A DNA stretch of 38,846 bases from Saprospiraceae bacterium. GTDB lineage: Bacteria; Bacteroidota; Bacteroidia; Chitinophagales; Saprospiraceae. Positions 15,053 to 24,780 of this stretch are shown here, in pieces; position 1 is the first letter of the stretch, and the number at the start of each line of letters is the position of its first letter. The stretch covers positions 1 to 38,846 of the forward strand of contig JAHDBK010000001.1 of the NCBI GenBank assembly GCA_020630455.1. The letters are read 5' to 3'. The translations under genes were made by a program, and so were the position numbers. Under the pieces are notes generated by a model. That model was given only the letters and a program-made list of their open reading frames with translations, was not told the DNA's origin and ran no database searches.

Positions 15053-17370
15053 TTGATGTCTCCTATAATTTTAAATTCTGTTCTACGATTAATTTGTCTA
15101 TTTTCAGGATTATCAGTACCATCAGGATTAGTATTAGGAACTAGAGGAGTTGATTCTCCATATCCTTTAGCGACTAATCTATTTCTACTGATACCTCTCT
15201 GAACCAGCCAATCTACTACGCTTTGAGCCCTTTGTTGGGATAAATTCATATTGTAAGCCTCTTTACCTTTGCTATCGGTATGAGAACCTAATTCTATAAC
15301 AATACTAGGATTATCTTTTAATAATTGTAATAATATTTCTAATTGAGGGATAGATTCATTTCTTAAATTAGCAGAATTAAAATCATATAAGATATTATCT
15401 AATTTAAAACTGACATCCTTGCGTTTTTCTTTAAGTGAAATACTTGAATTAGTTGTACATTCCTTGGATGTTCCAGTAGTAACAGATGTTGAAGAAGATA
15501 AAAACCCATCTTTTGATACTGCAATTTTAAATGAGCTACCTTTTGGCAAATCAGTAGTTAATTTTCCTGAAGCATCTGTATTTAAGGTAGTAAACAATTC
15601 TTCTTTACCACTTATTCTTTGGTAAATTTTGACAACTGCATTTGATAAAGCTCCGTTTCCTTTTTCATTTCTGGCTGTAAATGATAGTGTGCAAGAATCT
15701 GAAATCTTGATTAAATAAATATCTTTTTCAAAGACTTTATCTTCATTGACATTAGTATTAAAAGTATAGGAATATGGTTCATAGCCCTCTTCTTTTACTT
15801 CTATCAAGTATTCCCTATTAATATCCAAATCATCATAAATATAACCATCAGAGGCCGTTGTAATAGTTTTAATTAATTCCTTTTCACCTTCTCCTGTAAC
15901 ATCATATAATTCAATCGTTATATCTTCTAAATTTTCTTTATTTTCATCGAAGACTTTACCTGTACTTACTAGTAGTTTTTCTAAATCAGGACCTTGAATA
16001 TTTGCAACAAAGATATCATCACAACAAGTTCTTCCAGCAACTGAATACCCCCCAGATCTATTAGATACCCAATAAGCTATATCTTTAGTTCCATTTAAAA
16101 CAAATGATGTTTCATCAGAAGAGCTATTGACATCTAAACCAAGATTTTTCACAGGAGACCAATCTGTATTAGAGATACTTTCATGATGAGACATGAATAC
16201 ATCTAAGCCTCCATAAGAAGGGTGTCCATCAGAGCTAAAATACAATCTAGGTCTATCATCTTGATATCCTTCAGCATTATCAATATAAGGAAAATACTCA
16301 TTACCAATAGTATTAATAGTTTTTCCTAAATTTACAATTGAATTCAATTTATCCCCTGAAGCAATATACAAATCGTAACCTCCTTGTCCACCAGGACGAT
16401 TAGAAGAAAAATAGACTACATCATTGCCATAAATATCACTTTTAACCCAAGGAGTTGTACTTTCATATCCATCCATATTGATATCGCTTTCAATTTTTTG
16501 AGGACGAGACCAAGCATATTTATCATTTCCTGAATTTTTGGTACTTAAATAAATACCACAATCTGTATCTACACCTACTTGTTGACAAATTGTTAAATAC
16601 ATTCTTTCACCATCTTCAGAGATTGAAGCAGAACCCACATGTTCAAAAACATCTTCATAAGCAATACTTAACTCCTTAACCTCCTTTGATCTTTTGAATT
16701 TTTCAATGGTTGCAAAATATAATTTAGAAGATAATCCTTGTTCTTTTTGTTCTTCTTGTCTTATCAATTCGTCAGCTTTGAAAGATGTGAACAATAATCT
16801 ACCATCAGGCATCACATAAGCAGACGATTCAGTATATTTACTATTTACTTTATTATCTAAATTATCAACTTCTTTAACTACAATTATTTTTTCTGATTGA
16901 AGTTTTGCCATTTGGCAACCTTTATATTCATTTTGAGCCATGCTTTTAATATTATCAGCATCATCTCCATCATAATTTTGATAAATATCATTAAAAATTT
17001 CTGCTGCTAATTCATACTTTTCTGTTTGTTTTAGCATAGTAGCATAATGATACTTTAACATTGGATAATCTTGATGAATTGAAGAATCCTTTTCTCCTTT
17101 CTTCATTAAAGTTCTATAAGCTGAAACCGCTCCTCTATAGTCTCTTCCCATTCTTGATGCCTCAGCTTGTTTGAATTTTAACTCTAGGTTTTTATTGTTT
17201 AATTGTATTGCTTTTTTGTAGTAATCCACAGCGGAGTAATAACTACCTTTCATGAATAATTCATCAGCTTTTGCCGCCAATTCATTCCACGTATCTTTCA
17301 CTTTTCCTGGCTGAGCCAATAAAGTATTAGATATAAAAATTATTATGAGTATTATATAAAGATTTCTCAT
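15049..17370 (-). CDS. PorE-like OmpA-family protein (TPR, PD40 propeller, CRD, OmpA)
   Basis: A 773-residue exported protein with signal peptide ending LLAQ. Domain order: TPR-like helices (about 25-130, ALAAKADELF ... AVDYYKKAIQ), a PD40/WD40-like propeller (about 180-455, with repeated DGRLLFTS, FSSNRPGGQGG and FSSDGHPSYGGLDVF), two carboxypeptidase-regulatory-like beta domains (about 475-645) and an OmpA C-terminal peptidoglycan-binding domain (about 655-773, SHTDSKGKEAYNMNLSQQRA, GYGES.P). This is the architecture of PorE, which links the T9SS to peptidoglycan. It follows the PorP/SprF-like gene by 32 bp. Many genomes have several paralogues beside adhesin genes, so it may be a dedicated partner and not the core PorE. 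The stop codon lies in a MITE-family end. Confidence 0.85.
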   Translation of the reverse strand: MRNLYIILIIIFISNTLLAQPGKVKDTWNELAAKADELFMKGSYYSAVDYYKKAIQLNNKNLELKFKQAEASRMGRDYRGAVSAYRTLMKKGEKDSSIHQDYPMLKYHYATMLKQTEKYELAAEIFNDIYQNYDGDDADNIKSMAQNEYKGCQMAKLQSEKIIVVKEVDNLDNKVNSKYTESSAYVMPDGRLLFTSFKADELIRQEEQKEQGLSSKLYFATIEKFKRSKEVKELSIAYEDVFEHVGSASISEDGERMYLTICQQVGVDTDCGIYLSTKNSGNDKYAWSRPQKIESDINMDGYESTTPWVKSDIYGNDVVYFSSNRPGGQGGYDLYIASGDKLNSIVNLGKTINTIGNEYFPYIDNAEGYQDDRPRLYFSSDGHPSYGGLDVFMSHHESISNTDWSPVKNLGLDVNSSSDETSFVLNGTKDIAYWVSNRSGGYSVAGRTCCDDIFVANIQGPDLEKLLVSTGKVFDENKENLEDITIELYDVTGEGEKELIKTITTASDGYIYDDLDINREYLIEVKEEGYEPYSYTFNTNVNEDKVFEKDIYLIKISDSCTLSFTARNEKGNGALSNAVVKIYQRISGKEELFTTLNTDASGKLTTDLPKGSSFKIAVSKDGFLSSSTSVTTGTSKECTTNSSISLKEKRKDVSFKLDNILYDFNSANLRNESIPQLEILLQLLKDNPSIVIELGSHTDSKGKEAYNMNLSQQRAQSVVDWLVQRGISRNRLVAKGYGESTPLVPNTNPDGTDNPENRQINRRTEFKIIGDIN

Positions 17371-17402
17371 TTTAGAGATAATTTAAATTTTAAAATATAA
17401 TA

Positions 17403-18416
17403 TTAATAAAAACGAATACAAGGTAAGTCTGGCTTAACTGGTTTGGATGTTCTACCTATATAACCAACTGTAATTTCATAACCACCTTGTGTCCTTGAAG
17501 CAGGTTGTAATTGAGATATATTTAAGTCATAACTTGCCATTAACCTCATTCCTTTGAACACTATTCCAGCATCTACAATGGCTGCATCTCCTACTCTATA
17601 TCCTCCTCCTATTATTAATTGCATATCAGGATTAAAAGCATAACCAAGATTCGTTGTAAAATTAATCTCATTAACGCTTGCTTGATTCATAAAGAGAAGC
17701 TCTGGCATTAAGCTTAATTTTGGATTTTTGAATCCAAAAGTGGCTTGTGCAAAAGCGACTAATCTACCTGGCAAATTATTTTCACTAGTACCAGCAAGGA
17801 ATATTTCAGAAGTCGGAATTAAATGCATATATGATCCTCCAAACTTAAAATTGCTTTTATCATTTGGATAAAAACTCATTACCAAACCAGCTCTTAAATC
17901 AGCCCCTGATATTTGAGTATTATTAAAATTCTCATTGCTTGGATTGACAATGTTTCCATTATTATCAAACATACTTTCAAAAATGAGTAAATTAGAATTC
18001 AAGCGTTTATTGAGAAAGCCTCCTTGTAATCCAAAAGATAAATAGGTTTTTTCTTTTTTATCTAAACTCATGTGATATGCAGCCGATAACTGCACTTCAA
18101 TATCTGATAAATCGCCACCTCCAGACTGATCATTTAAAAACATTAAACCAAAGCCTAATGAATTTCTACTTTCTTCTTTCAGTTTGAAATTCATATCAAA
18201 AGCAGCTCCTGGCGTTGAATAAACACCTCCTTGAGTAATACTGCCCCATTGATTTCTATAAATAAGTCCCAATCTATACGTTCCTTCAATATGACCAGAA
18301 AGAGCAGGATTAACTGATAATGGCATATTATAGAATTGAGAAAAGTGTTTGTCTTGTGCATTCATATTCAATGCAACAAACATTATGATTATTATTAATA
18401 TATATTTATAATTCAT
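17403..18416 (-). CDS. PorP/SprF-family type IX secretion outer-membrane protein
   Basis: The 337-residue protein has a signal peptide ending MNAQ and then DKHFSQFYNMPLSVNPALSG, the hallmark N-terminus of the PorP/SprF family. The rest is a series of amphipathic beta strands (LGLIYRNQWGSI, LGFGLMFLND, KFGGSYMHLIP, ASYDLNISQL) predicting an outer-membrane beta-barrel. In Flavobacterium, SprF is needed for export or attachment of SprB, and type B CTD proteins are commonly encoded just upstream of such a gene. Here the adhesin gene at 18436-23118 precedes it by 19 bp on the same strand. Inference: this is the dedicated partner that holds that adhesin on the surface. Confidence 0.93.
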   Translation of the reverse strand: MNYKYILIIIIMFVALNMNAQDKHFSQFYNMPLSVNPALSGHIEGTYRLGLIYRNQWGSITQGGVYSTPGAAFDMNFKLKEESRNSLGFGLMFLNDQSGGGDLSDIEVQLSAAYHMSLDKKEKTYLSFGLQGGFLNKRLNSNLLIFESMFDNNGNIVNPSNENFNNTQISGADLRAGLVMSFYPNDKSNFKFGGSYMHLIPTSEIFLAGTSENNLPGRLVAFAQATFGFKNPKLSLMPELLFMNQASVNEINFTTNLGYAFNPDMQLIIGGGYRVGDAAIVDAGIVFKGMRLMASYDLNISQLQPASRTQGGYEITVGYIGRTSKPVKPDLPCIRFY

Positions 18417-18435
18417 CTTATAATAAATTTTAGAA

Positions 18436-21400
18436 TTATCTAACTAAATTACAATGTCCTTTTAACTCTCTAGACCTACCTAATAAATCAATGTATTCTA
18501 GTAAATAGACATAAGTTCCAATAGGTTGTTCTTTACCATTATAGGTTCCGTCCCAATCTACTGTAGGGTCATCATGTACCAAAACGCCCCATCTATCAAA
18601 TATTTTGAAACCCGTAATATCAGCATTGGCATTAGGAACAAAAGGACCATAAGTATCATTATTGGTATCTCCATTTGGTGAGAATGCTGTAGGCATTACT
18701 ACAATTGCAGGAGGAAATACGGTAACGGTTACGTCCGCTGTAGTCACACAACCATTGGCATCCGTTACCACTAAAGTATATGTTGTAGTTTGAACAGGGA
18801 ATGCATCTGTAGTAGGACCGTTTGGATTAGTTAAAGTTCCATTAGCAGGTATCCATTGATAAGTGTAAGGAGTTGTTCCCCCTGTAACATCTGCAGATAA
18901 TTGAGTAAATTCCCCTTCTTCTATTTCAGTGTCTGGGCTCATAACAATCACAGGAGAATCAAACTGTCCTATTGTAGTACTACCAGAAGTTTGACAACCA
19001 ATAGCATCCGTAATAGTAACGGTATACGTTCCCGCAGGAACATCTAGTAATGGATTACCATTAAGATTATTAGACCATTCAAAATTAATAGGGTCAGTTG
19101 CATTATCAACCGTTACAGAAATAGAACCATTTTCTTGACCTGCACATACATTGGCAACATCAAATACAGGTGTTAATTCATAATCCTCAACAGTAGCAGA
19201 TGAAACTACAGTACAACCATTTAAATCTGTAATTGTAACCGTGTAAGTACCAATAGCTAGGTCATTTATTTCACTTGTATTTTCAAAATTAGACCAATTA
19301 AAAGTAAATCCTGGAATTCCATTTAAAGGACTAGCGACTATACTTCCTTTATTATCATCTACACAAGTATTTTGAACGATTAGTTCTGCTTCCATATCAT
19401 ATTCAGTTACTTCGGTTTGACCTTGAGCTTCACAACCTCTAGCATCTGTAACCGTAACAGAATAGGTACCAATATCTAAATTAGATAAAGTTTCATTGGT
19501 AGTCATTGTATTATTTGACCAATTGAATTGATAAACTGGCACACCACCTGTTACTGTGGTAATTATAGCACCAGCGCTTTGTTCTATACAAGTTTCAGCA
19601 ATAAAAAAGTCTAAACTTAAATCAGATAAACCAACTGTAGTCTGAGTGACCGTTTGGCAACCTCTATTATCTGTTACGGTAACGGTATAAGTATTTTGAG
19701 CTAAGTTTTCAATTGATTCAGTATCTGCATTATTTGACCAAGAATATGTAAAAGGAGCTGTTCCAACTGCTATTACATCAACAGCACCTAAAGATTGTCC
19801 TGTACAAGTAGGGGTAGCTATTGCTTGAGCATCAGCTCCAAAAGAAGGTAATTCATATAAGGCATGAGCTATACATCCATTAGCATCTACTAATTCTACA
19901 AAATATTGACCTTCTGCAGCATCATTTACATGAAACTCACCTCCACAAACTGAGCTTGCACCTGTTTCAACAGTAACAGGATTATCATCATATTCCAAAT
20001 TATATGTATAACCAGCTGTACCATATTCTGGAGTCAAGCAAATAGTACCATTACTTTCTCCAGGGCAAGGCGGTAAATTAACAATTATTGAACCTAATGG
20101 TTCTGGTTCGTTAATTAATATTAAACCAGAATAAGGTGCGACACAACCATTTGCATCTGTGACGATTAACTCGTACATGCCATTATCTAAACCACTTATA
20201 GTTTGAACAGAATTATTAGTCACAATATCTTGTATACCTGACAATTGATAAGTGAAAGGAGCAGTACCTCCTGTTAGACTTACAATAACATTTCCATTAT
20301 TAGCACCATAACAAGTAATATCATTAGTTTGTACATCTGTAATTCCAAAACCTGGACAAGTAGGTTCTAAAACTTCAACTTGGAAAGTTTGTGAACATGA
20401 AATATCATCTGTTATTGTAATATCATAAACTCCAGCTGGAAGATTACTTAAATCAAAAGAACCATCACAAATAGAATTTGCTCCCAAATCTGTTAATGTT
20501 CCTGTATTTGGACTAGTAGTGATAGTATAAGGAGCTATTCCTCCTGTTATACACATACCTATATTGCCATTAGTTCCACCATTATTAGATACGTGTTGCA
20601 CATCGGCATCAAGGTTTATCATTTCATTTTCATTAATAATTATATTATTAATAATAAATTGACATGCATTATCATCTTGTATTAATAAATCATATACTCC
20701 AGCATTTAAATCTGATATATTAACATCATTATTATTTTGAGGAGTAGAAAAAGTCATTCCTCCATCAAATGAATATGAAAATGGAGATGTGCCATTCACA
20801 ATATTAAAATCTATCACACCTGTATTATCTCCATTACAATCAATATCAGTCACTACAAAGTTATCAATGCTTATAGGACAGGTTGGATCATTAATAATAA
20901 AAGTAAGTACATCTGAACAGCCATTTGCATCGGTTACTGTGACTTCATAAGTTCCTGCTGGTAAATTATCAATTAATATTCCTTCATCTCCACAAGCTGT
21001 ATTATTGGTTGTGTTACCTGCGGTTGGGTTGATTGAAGCAGAAAAACCACCAGAGCCTCCACTTGCACAAATTTGGATAGTTCCATCAGCTGAAGCAAGA
21101 GATGTAGTATTTGTAGAAGTTCCAGAAATATTGACATCATTAGGTTCTGTAATTACTACAGGATTATATAAATAGGTTACTTCGCATCCATTATTATCAA
21201 AAAGAGCTACATTATAAGTACCCGCAGGTAAATCAGTCATAAGGAAAGGGTCTGTTCCAGAAACTGGAAAAGTTTGAGGAGGAATTCCGTTTCCTAACTC
21301 GACTGTAATTGTCGTAGCTGTTCCTTCATCATGTAATAATATTTCTAAAGTCCCATCATTTGCTCCAGTACAAGTTACATCAGTAGGATTGACGCTTGAT

Positions 21401-23118
21401 AGTTGAAATCCAGTACAATTTGGAGCATTAATAGCTAAATTATTGACTATGGTATTACAACCATTTGCATCGGTTATACTTGCAGAATAAACACCTTGAC
21501 TCAAACCTGCAATTACATAATTAAAATTACATGTTCCTGCTACTTGAAAAACAGTTCCCACATTAGGAGTTAATTCAATATTATAAGGTCCTGTTCCATC
21601 GTTAATACACAATTGAATTTCGCCATCATTCCCTGTTACTGTTGTAACATTTGTGGTAGTTGGGTCAATATCATTATTATCAAAAGTATAAAAATCAGGT
21701 ATAATTGGTATTTGAGTATCAAAATCATTATCTACTATAGCATATAATTGGTTAGCTGATATATGAGCTGTAAAATAGGTGTCATCACAAGAAGCATCAC
21801 CATCAGCATCTACTATAAAATCGACAAAATCTCCTGCATTTACAGTAGCAGAAACACAATAATCAAAAGCAGCATTGATGTTAAAAGCACTGTATACTTC
21901 TACTCCATTTACTAGTATTCTAATACTTTGAGTACTTCCAAAACATCCCCCTGTATTATCTGTATTTAAATCTTCGAGAGTTCCACACATGGTAATGATG
22001 CCTGTATGATTACTTATCCATCTTCTTACGGCTGATAAATTAGGATTATCAATACTAGGATGGCCATTGGTATCTGTCAAAGTAGGTAAATTTAATGTTG
22101 TTCCAGAAGTTTCCCAAAAAGTACCATTATAAGTCATTTGAGTAAAGGAAGTATAGTTAGTTCCTTCATAAGAACCATATTGCCATTCGCCGTTAGCAGT
22201 TCCTTGTGTATCAGAAAAATCGACATCAGATTGCCCCAATGTTTGTATATTTTGCAAAGGATAATCAGTAGGACTAATCATCATTCCTCCTTGAATCGGA
22301 TTACCTTCATACCATGTTACTGTCGAGCCACTCCCAACTGCTGCAATTACATCAGAATCATAATTATCTAAATCAATAGTACCTCCAATACATGTACTAA
22401 CATTAACTGTATTATTTGTTGTTAAAGTATTAGCAGCATCTCTCATAAATACTAGATGGCAATATAAATAATTTTCATCAGCAATGATGTCATTTATTCC
22501 TTGGATATCAACTCTAGAGTTAGCTCCTAAATGACCTGCCCAAAGTTCGCCATAAGTACCTTCATTTTGCCAGCAACAAGTGGTGGCATCAAAAGAAGTC
22601 GTCCAATCGGCTATTCCGTCTCCTTCTATATCTATAGAAATATCCAACTGATCATCATATTTATATAAAATTAAGCGATAATATCCTGATTCAAAGCCTT
22701 GTCTTTTAGCTAGGATACTATTTCCACCAGGAGTATTGGTAATGGCAGGACATAGTATTCCATTTCCTTGAAAATTACCAACATTCATAGGTGTTCCAAA
22801 GGCACCTCCTTCTACAGTTCCACTATTATTATCATAAGATAGGCAAGTACTATTATCTGCTCCAGCCCACCAACCATGGGTACAGGTATTGAATTCAATG
22901 TCATCTGCATCTCCTAATAGTTCAGTTACAGAAGTATTGCCAAGGGTATAATATCCTGCATACTCGATTGCACTAAACAATTGGTCATTAAATGCATGGA
23001 CTTTCCATTCATTAATACCATAATCACCTTGATAAGTTGGACAAAATTGAGCTTGACTCATCTTTGGAAAAAGCCACAATCCCAATAGTACGAAAGAGAG
23101 TTTTCGTAAATTTATCAT
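18436..23118 (-). CDS. Giant gliding-motility-type adhesin with SprB repeats and type B T9SS CTD
   Basis: A 1560-residue exported protein: signal peptide (to MSQA), a unique N-terminal region to about residue 250 with several Cys (HGWWAGADNS, DATTCCWQNEG), then at least eight SprB-like modules of 70-95 residues. Each has a C.G...G....GG..PF.YSWSN core and ends in TVTDANGC. A PKD-like domain follows (about 1395-1475, TPYTYQW and TYTLVVTDANGC), and the last 85 residues are a gliding-motility C-terminal domain (AFSPNGDTNND, FKIFDRWGVLVHDD, WDGTYNGKEQPIGTYVYLL). The CTD directs export by the T9SS and type B members depend on a PorP/SprF partner, present next door. It heads an operon with PorP/SprF-like and PorE-like genes. 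No classical -7 box was found at its start. Confidence 0.92.
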   Translation of the reverse strand: MINLRKLSFVLLGLWLFPKMSQAQFCPTYQGDYGINEWKVHAFNDQLFSAIEYAGYYTLGNTSVTELLGDADDIEFNTCTHGWWAGADNSTCLSYDNNSGTVEGGAFGTPMNVGNFQGNGILCPAITNTPGGNSILAKRQGFESGYYRLILYKYDDQLDISIDIEGDGIADWTTSFDATTCCWQNEGTYGELWAGHLGANSRVDIQGINDIIADENYLYCHLVFMRDAANTLTTNNTVNVSTCIGGTIDLDNYDSDVIAAVGSGSTVTWYEGNPIQGGMMISPTDYPLQNIQTLGQSDVDFSDTQGTANGEWQYGSYEGTNYTSFTQMTYNGTFWETSGTTLNLPTLTDTNGHPSIDNPNLSAVRRWISNHTGIITMCGTLEDLNTDNTGGCFGSTQSIRILVNGVEVYSAFNINAAFDYCVSATVNAGDFVDFIVDADGDASCDDTYFTAHISANQLYAIVDNDFDTQIPIIPDFYTFDNNDIDPTTTNVTTVTGNDGEIQLCINDGTGPYNIELTPNVGTVFQVAGTCNFNYVIAGLSQGVYSASITDANGCNTIVNNLAINAPNCTGFQLSSVNPTDVTCTGANDGTLEILLHDEGTATTITVELGNGIPPQTFPVSGTDPFLMTDLPAGTYNVALFDNNGCEVTYLYNPVVITEPNDVNISGTSTNTTSLASADGTIQICASGGSGGFSASINPTAGNTTNNTACGDEGILIDNLPAGTYEVTVTDANGCSDVLTFIINDPTCPISIDNFVVTDIDCNGDNTGVIDFNIVNGTSPFSYSFDGGMTFSTPQNNNDVNISDLNAGVYDLLIQDDNACQFIINNIIINENEMINLDADVQHVSNNGGTNGNIGMCITGGIAPYTITTSPNTGTLTDLGANSICDGSFDLSNLPAGVYDITITDDISCSQTFQVEVLEPTCPGFGITDVQTNDITCYGANNGNVIVSLTGGTAPFTYQLSGIQDIVTNNSVQTISGLDNGMYELIVTDANGCVAPYSGLILINEPEPLGSIIVNLPPCPGESNGTICLTPEYGTAGYTYNLEYDDNPVTVETGASSVCGGEFHVNDAAEGQYFVELVDANGCIAHALYELPSFGADAQAIATPTCTGQSLGAVDVIAVGTAPFTYSWSNNADTESIENLAQNTYTVTVTDNRGCQTVTQTTVGLSDLSLDFFIAETCIEQSAGAIITTVTGGVPVYQFNWSNNTMTTNETLSNLDIGTYSVTVTDARGCEAQGQTEVTEYDMEAELIVQNTCVDDNKGSIVASPLNGIPGFTFNWSNFENTSEINDLAIGTYTVTITDLNGCTVVSSATVEDYELTPVFDVANVCAGQENGSISVTVDNATDPINFEWSNNLNGNPLLDVPAGTYTVTITDAIGCQTSGSTTIGQFDSPVIVMSPDTEIEEGEFTQLSADVTGGTTPYTYQWIPANGTLTNPNGPTTDAFPVQTTTYTLVVTDANGCVTTADVTVTVFPPAIVVMPTAFSPNGDTNNDTYGPFVPNANADITGFKIFDRWGVLVHDDPTVDWDGTYNGKEQPIGTYVYLLEYIDLLGRSRELKGHCNLVR

Positions 23119-23162
23119 ATTTAATTATAAATTAGTTTTTAAATTAGTTAGACTAATAGATG

Positions 23163-23322
23163 TTAGAACATGTTTAAATTTTTATCTTTATGAAAACCAA
23201 CATATTAAGAACTTGTCTTTATAAATATTTTATCGTTTATCTCGATAAACTCAAAAATATTTATTTCGCCAAAACCTTAATCTATTGATTCTCATTGTGA
23301 TAAATTTTTAAACATATTCTTA
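23163..23322. mobile_element. MITE-like repeat family 1, copy A
   Basis: About 160 bp starting TTAGAACATG and ending ATATTCTTAG. The ends form a 24-bp imperfect terminal inverted repeat (about 20 matches). It is highly similar to copy B at 24781-24941, including the hairpin GTTTATCTCGATAAAC and the segment TATTTCGCCAAAACC. It has no coding capacity. An exact -7-like box (CAAAAATA at 23252, minus strand) points at the adhesin operon. Confidence 0.75.
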
Positions 23323-23372
23323 GAACATGTTTAAATTTTTATCTTTATAATAATTTTTTAAAAATGCTCTTT
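23320..23372. repeat. Short internally deleted copy of family-1 element
   Basis: Starts with the same TTAGAACATGTTTAAATT as copy A, runs on to ATCTTTAT, then jumps to an inverted end (TTAAAAATGCTCTT). It is effectively two joined terminal repeats forming a hairpin, abutting copy A. Confidence 0.5.
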
Positions 23373-23594
23373 GTTTCCGTAAAGATAAAAACTTTCCTTT
23401 ATTTTTTTTATAAATTAAGTTACAAATTCAAATAAAGAATTTGCTTAATTTTTTTTAAATATTAAAAGAAAAATAAACTCATACATTATTAGTCATTAAC
23501 ACAAAGGTAATAACATTAAAAATTTTCTTAATAAGAGTTTATATTTTTAACATTTTGTAAATATAAATTCATTTCTTTGCATAAAATTTTACTT
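23373..23594. other. AT-rich gap with one hairpin plus T-run
   Basis: With copy A and the short copy this completes the 476-bp stretch without a gene. The one structure seen is a hairpin at 23413-23450 (AATTAAG-bulge-CAAATTC paired with GAATTTG-CTTAATT) followed by a T-run, terminator-like for rightward transcription though no rightward gene precedes it. A degenerate -7 box (TTTCTTTG, 23572-23579) precedes the methyltransferase gene. Confidence 0.45.
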
Positions 23595-24737
23595 GTGAAA
23601 TATATAGCAACTACTCTACAAGGTTCAGAAGAAAAATTAGCTGATGAATTAAAAGAATTTGGAGCTGAAAATATTGAAATTTTAAATCGAGCTGTTTCAT
23701 TTGAAGGAGATAAAGCATTAATGTATACTGCAAATTATCTTTCAAGGCTAGCGCTAAGGATTTTAAAACCTATTTACAAATTTAAAGTAAACGACGAGCA
23801 AAGCTTATATGATAAGGTTTATAAATACAATTGGACAAGGATTTTTAGCCACAAACATACCTTTGCGATTGATAGTATTATTTCAAGCCCATACTTTAAT
23901 CATTCTCATTATGTTTCTTTAAAAATTAAGGATGCAATAGTTGACCAGTTTAGAGATAAATTAGGTAAACGCCCATCTGTTAATATTCAAGAATCAGATT
24001 TTAGGTTTCATGCTTATATAAATGATGATGAATGTCAAATTTCTTTAGACACCTCTGGTTTTTCTCTACACAAAAGAGGATATAGAGAATCAGGTCATAA
24101 AGCACCATTAAATGAAGTCTTAGCTGCATCACTTATTCAATGGTCTGGATGGGATGGTAATACTCCCCTACTCGACCCCATGTGTGGTTCTGGCACTATA
24201 CTGATTGAAGCTGCAATGTACCAAGGCAAAATACCTTGTGGCTTCTATAGAAAAAACAAGTATTCTTTTATGAATTATAAAGATTACGATGAGTCCCTAT
24301 TCAATTCAATTAAAAATAAATATGATACTCAAATAAATTTAGAACCTATAAAACTATTTGGAGGTGACCATAACCCAGCCTATGTTAATATGGCACAATT
24401 TACTATTAAGCAACTTAAATTGGAGCAGTATATAAAAGTAATAAAATCCCCTTTTAGCAGATACCCGAATGAAGCAATTCCAAAAGGAACTATAATTGTC
24501 AATCCACCTTACGGAGAACGTTTAAATAATGATGACAGTATTCTATCATTTTATAGCGATATAGGTGATATTCTTAAACAACAATATAGTGGTTGGAATG
24601 CATGGATATTGAGTTCTAATTTTACTGCTTTAAAACAAATTGCACTTAAGCCTTCAAAAAGCATTATGGTATATAATGGACCACTTCAATGTAAGTTTCA
24701 ATTATTTGAGATGTATCAAGGCAGTAAAAAAAATTAG
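23595..24737 (+). CDS. THUMP-domain RNA guanine-N2 methyltransferase (RlmL/COG0116-like)
   Basis: From the GTG at 23595 the protein has 380 residues and begins MKYIATTLQGSEEKLADELK, the usual start of the family. A TTG six codons earlier overlaps a -7-like box and is less likely. An N-terminal ferredoxin-like/THUMP region (to about 155) binds RNA. The Rossmann methyltransferase domain has the SAM-binding motif DPMCGSGTILIEAAM (about residue 195) and the catalytic NPPYGERL (about 305), as in N2-guanine methyltransferases of 23S rRNA. The E. coli RlmL/RlmK protein is about twice as long because of a C-terminal second methyltransferase; this shorter form matches stand-alone Bacteroidota and Firmicutes homologues. 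Cytoplasmic housekeeping gene, here flanked by two MITE-like copies in direct orientation. Confidence 0.88.
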   Translation: MKYIATTLQGSEEKLADELKEFGAENIEILNRAVSFEGDKALMYTANYLSRLALRILKPIYKFKVNDEQSLYDKVYKYNWTRIFSHKHTFAIDSIISSPYFNHSHYVSLKIKDAIVDQFRDKLGKRPSVNIQESDFRFHAYINDDECQISLDTSGFSLHKRGYRESGHKAPLNEVLAASLIQWSGWDGNTPLLDPMCGSGTILIEAAMYQGKIPCGFYRKNKYSFMNYKDYDESLFNSIKNKYDTQINLEPIKLFGGDHNPAYVNMAQFTIKQLKLEQYIKVIKSPFSRYPNEAIPKGTIIVNPPYGERLNNDDSILSFYSDIGDILKQQYSGWNAWILSSNFTALKQIALKPSKSIMVYNGPLQCKFQLFEMYQGSKKN

Positions 24738-24765
24738 CACCCAAATACCTTTTGTAATTGGGTGC
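24737..24765 (+). terminator. Hairpin overlapping the methyltransferase stop codon
   Basis: Perfect 8-bp stem GCACCCAA (24737-24744) with TTGGGTGC (24758-24765). It lacks a following T-run, so it is a weak terminator or an mRNA 3'-end stabiliser. Confidence 0.4.
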
Positions 24766-24780
24766 AGAGAATTAACCTAT

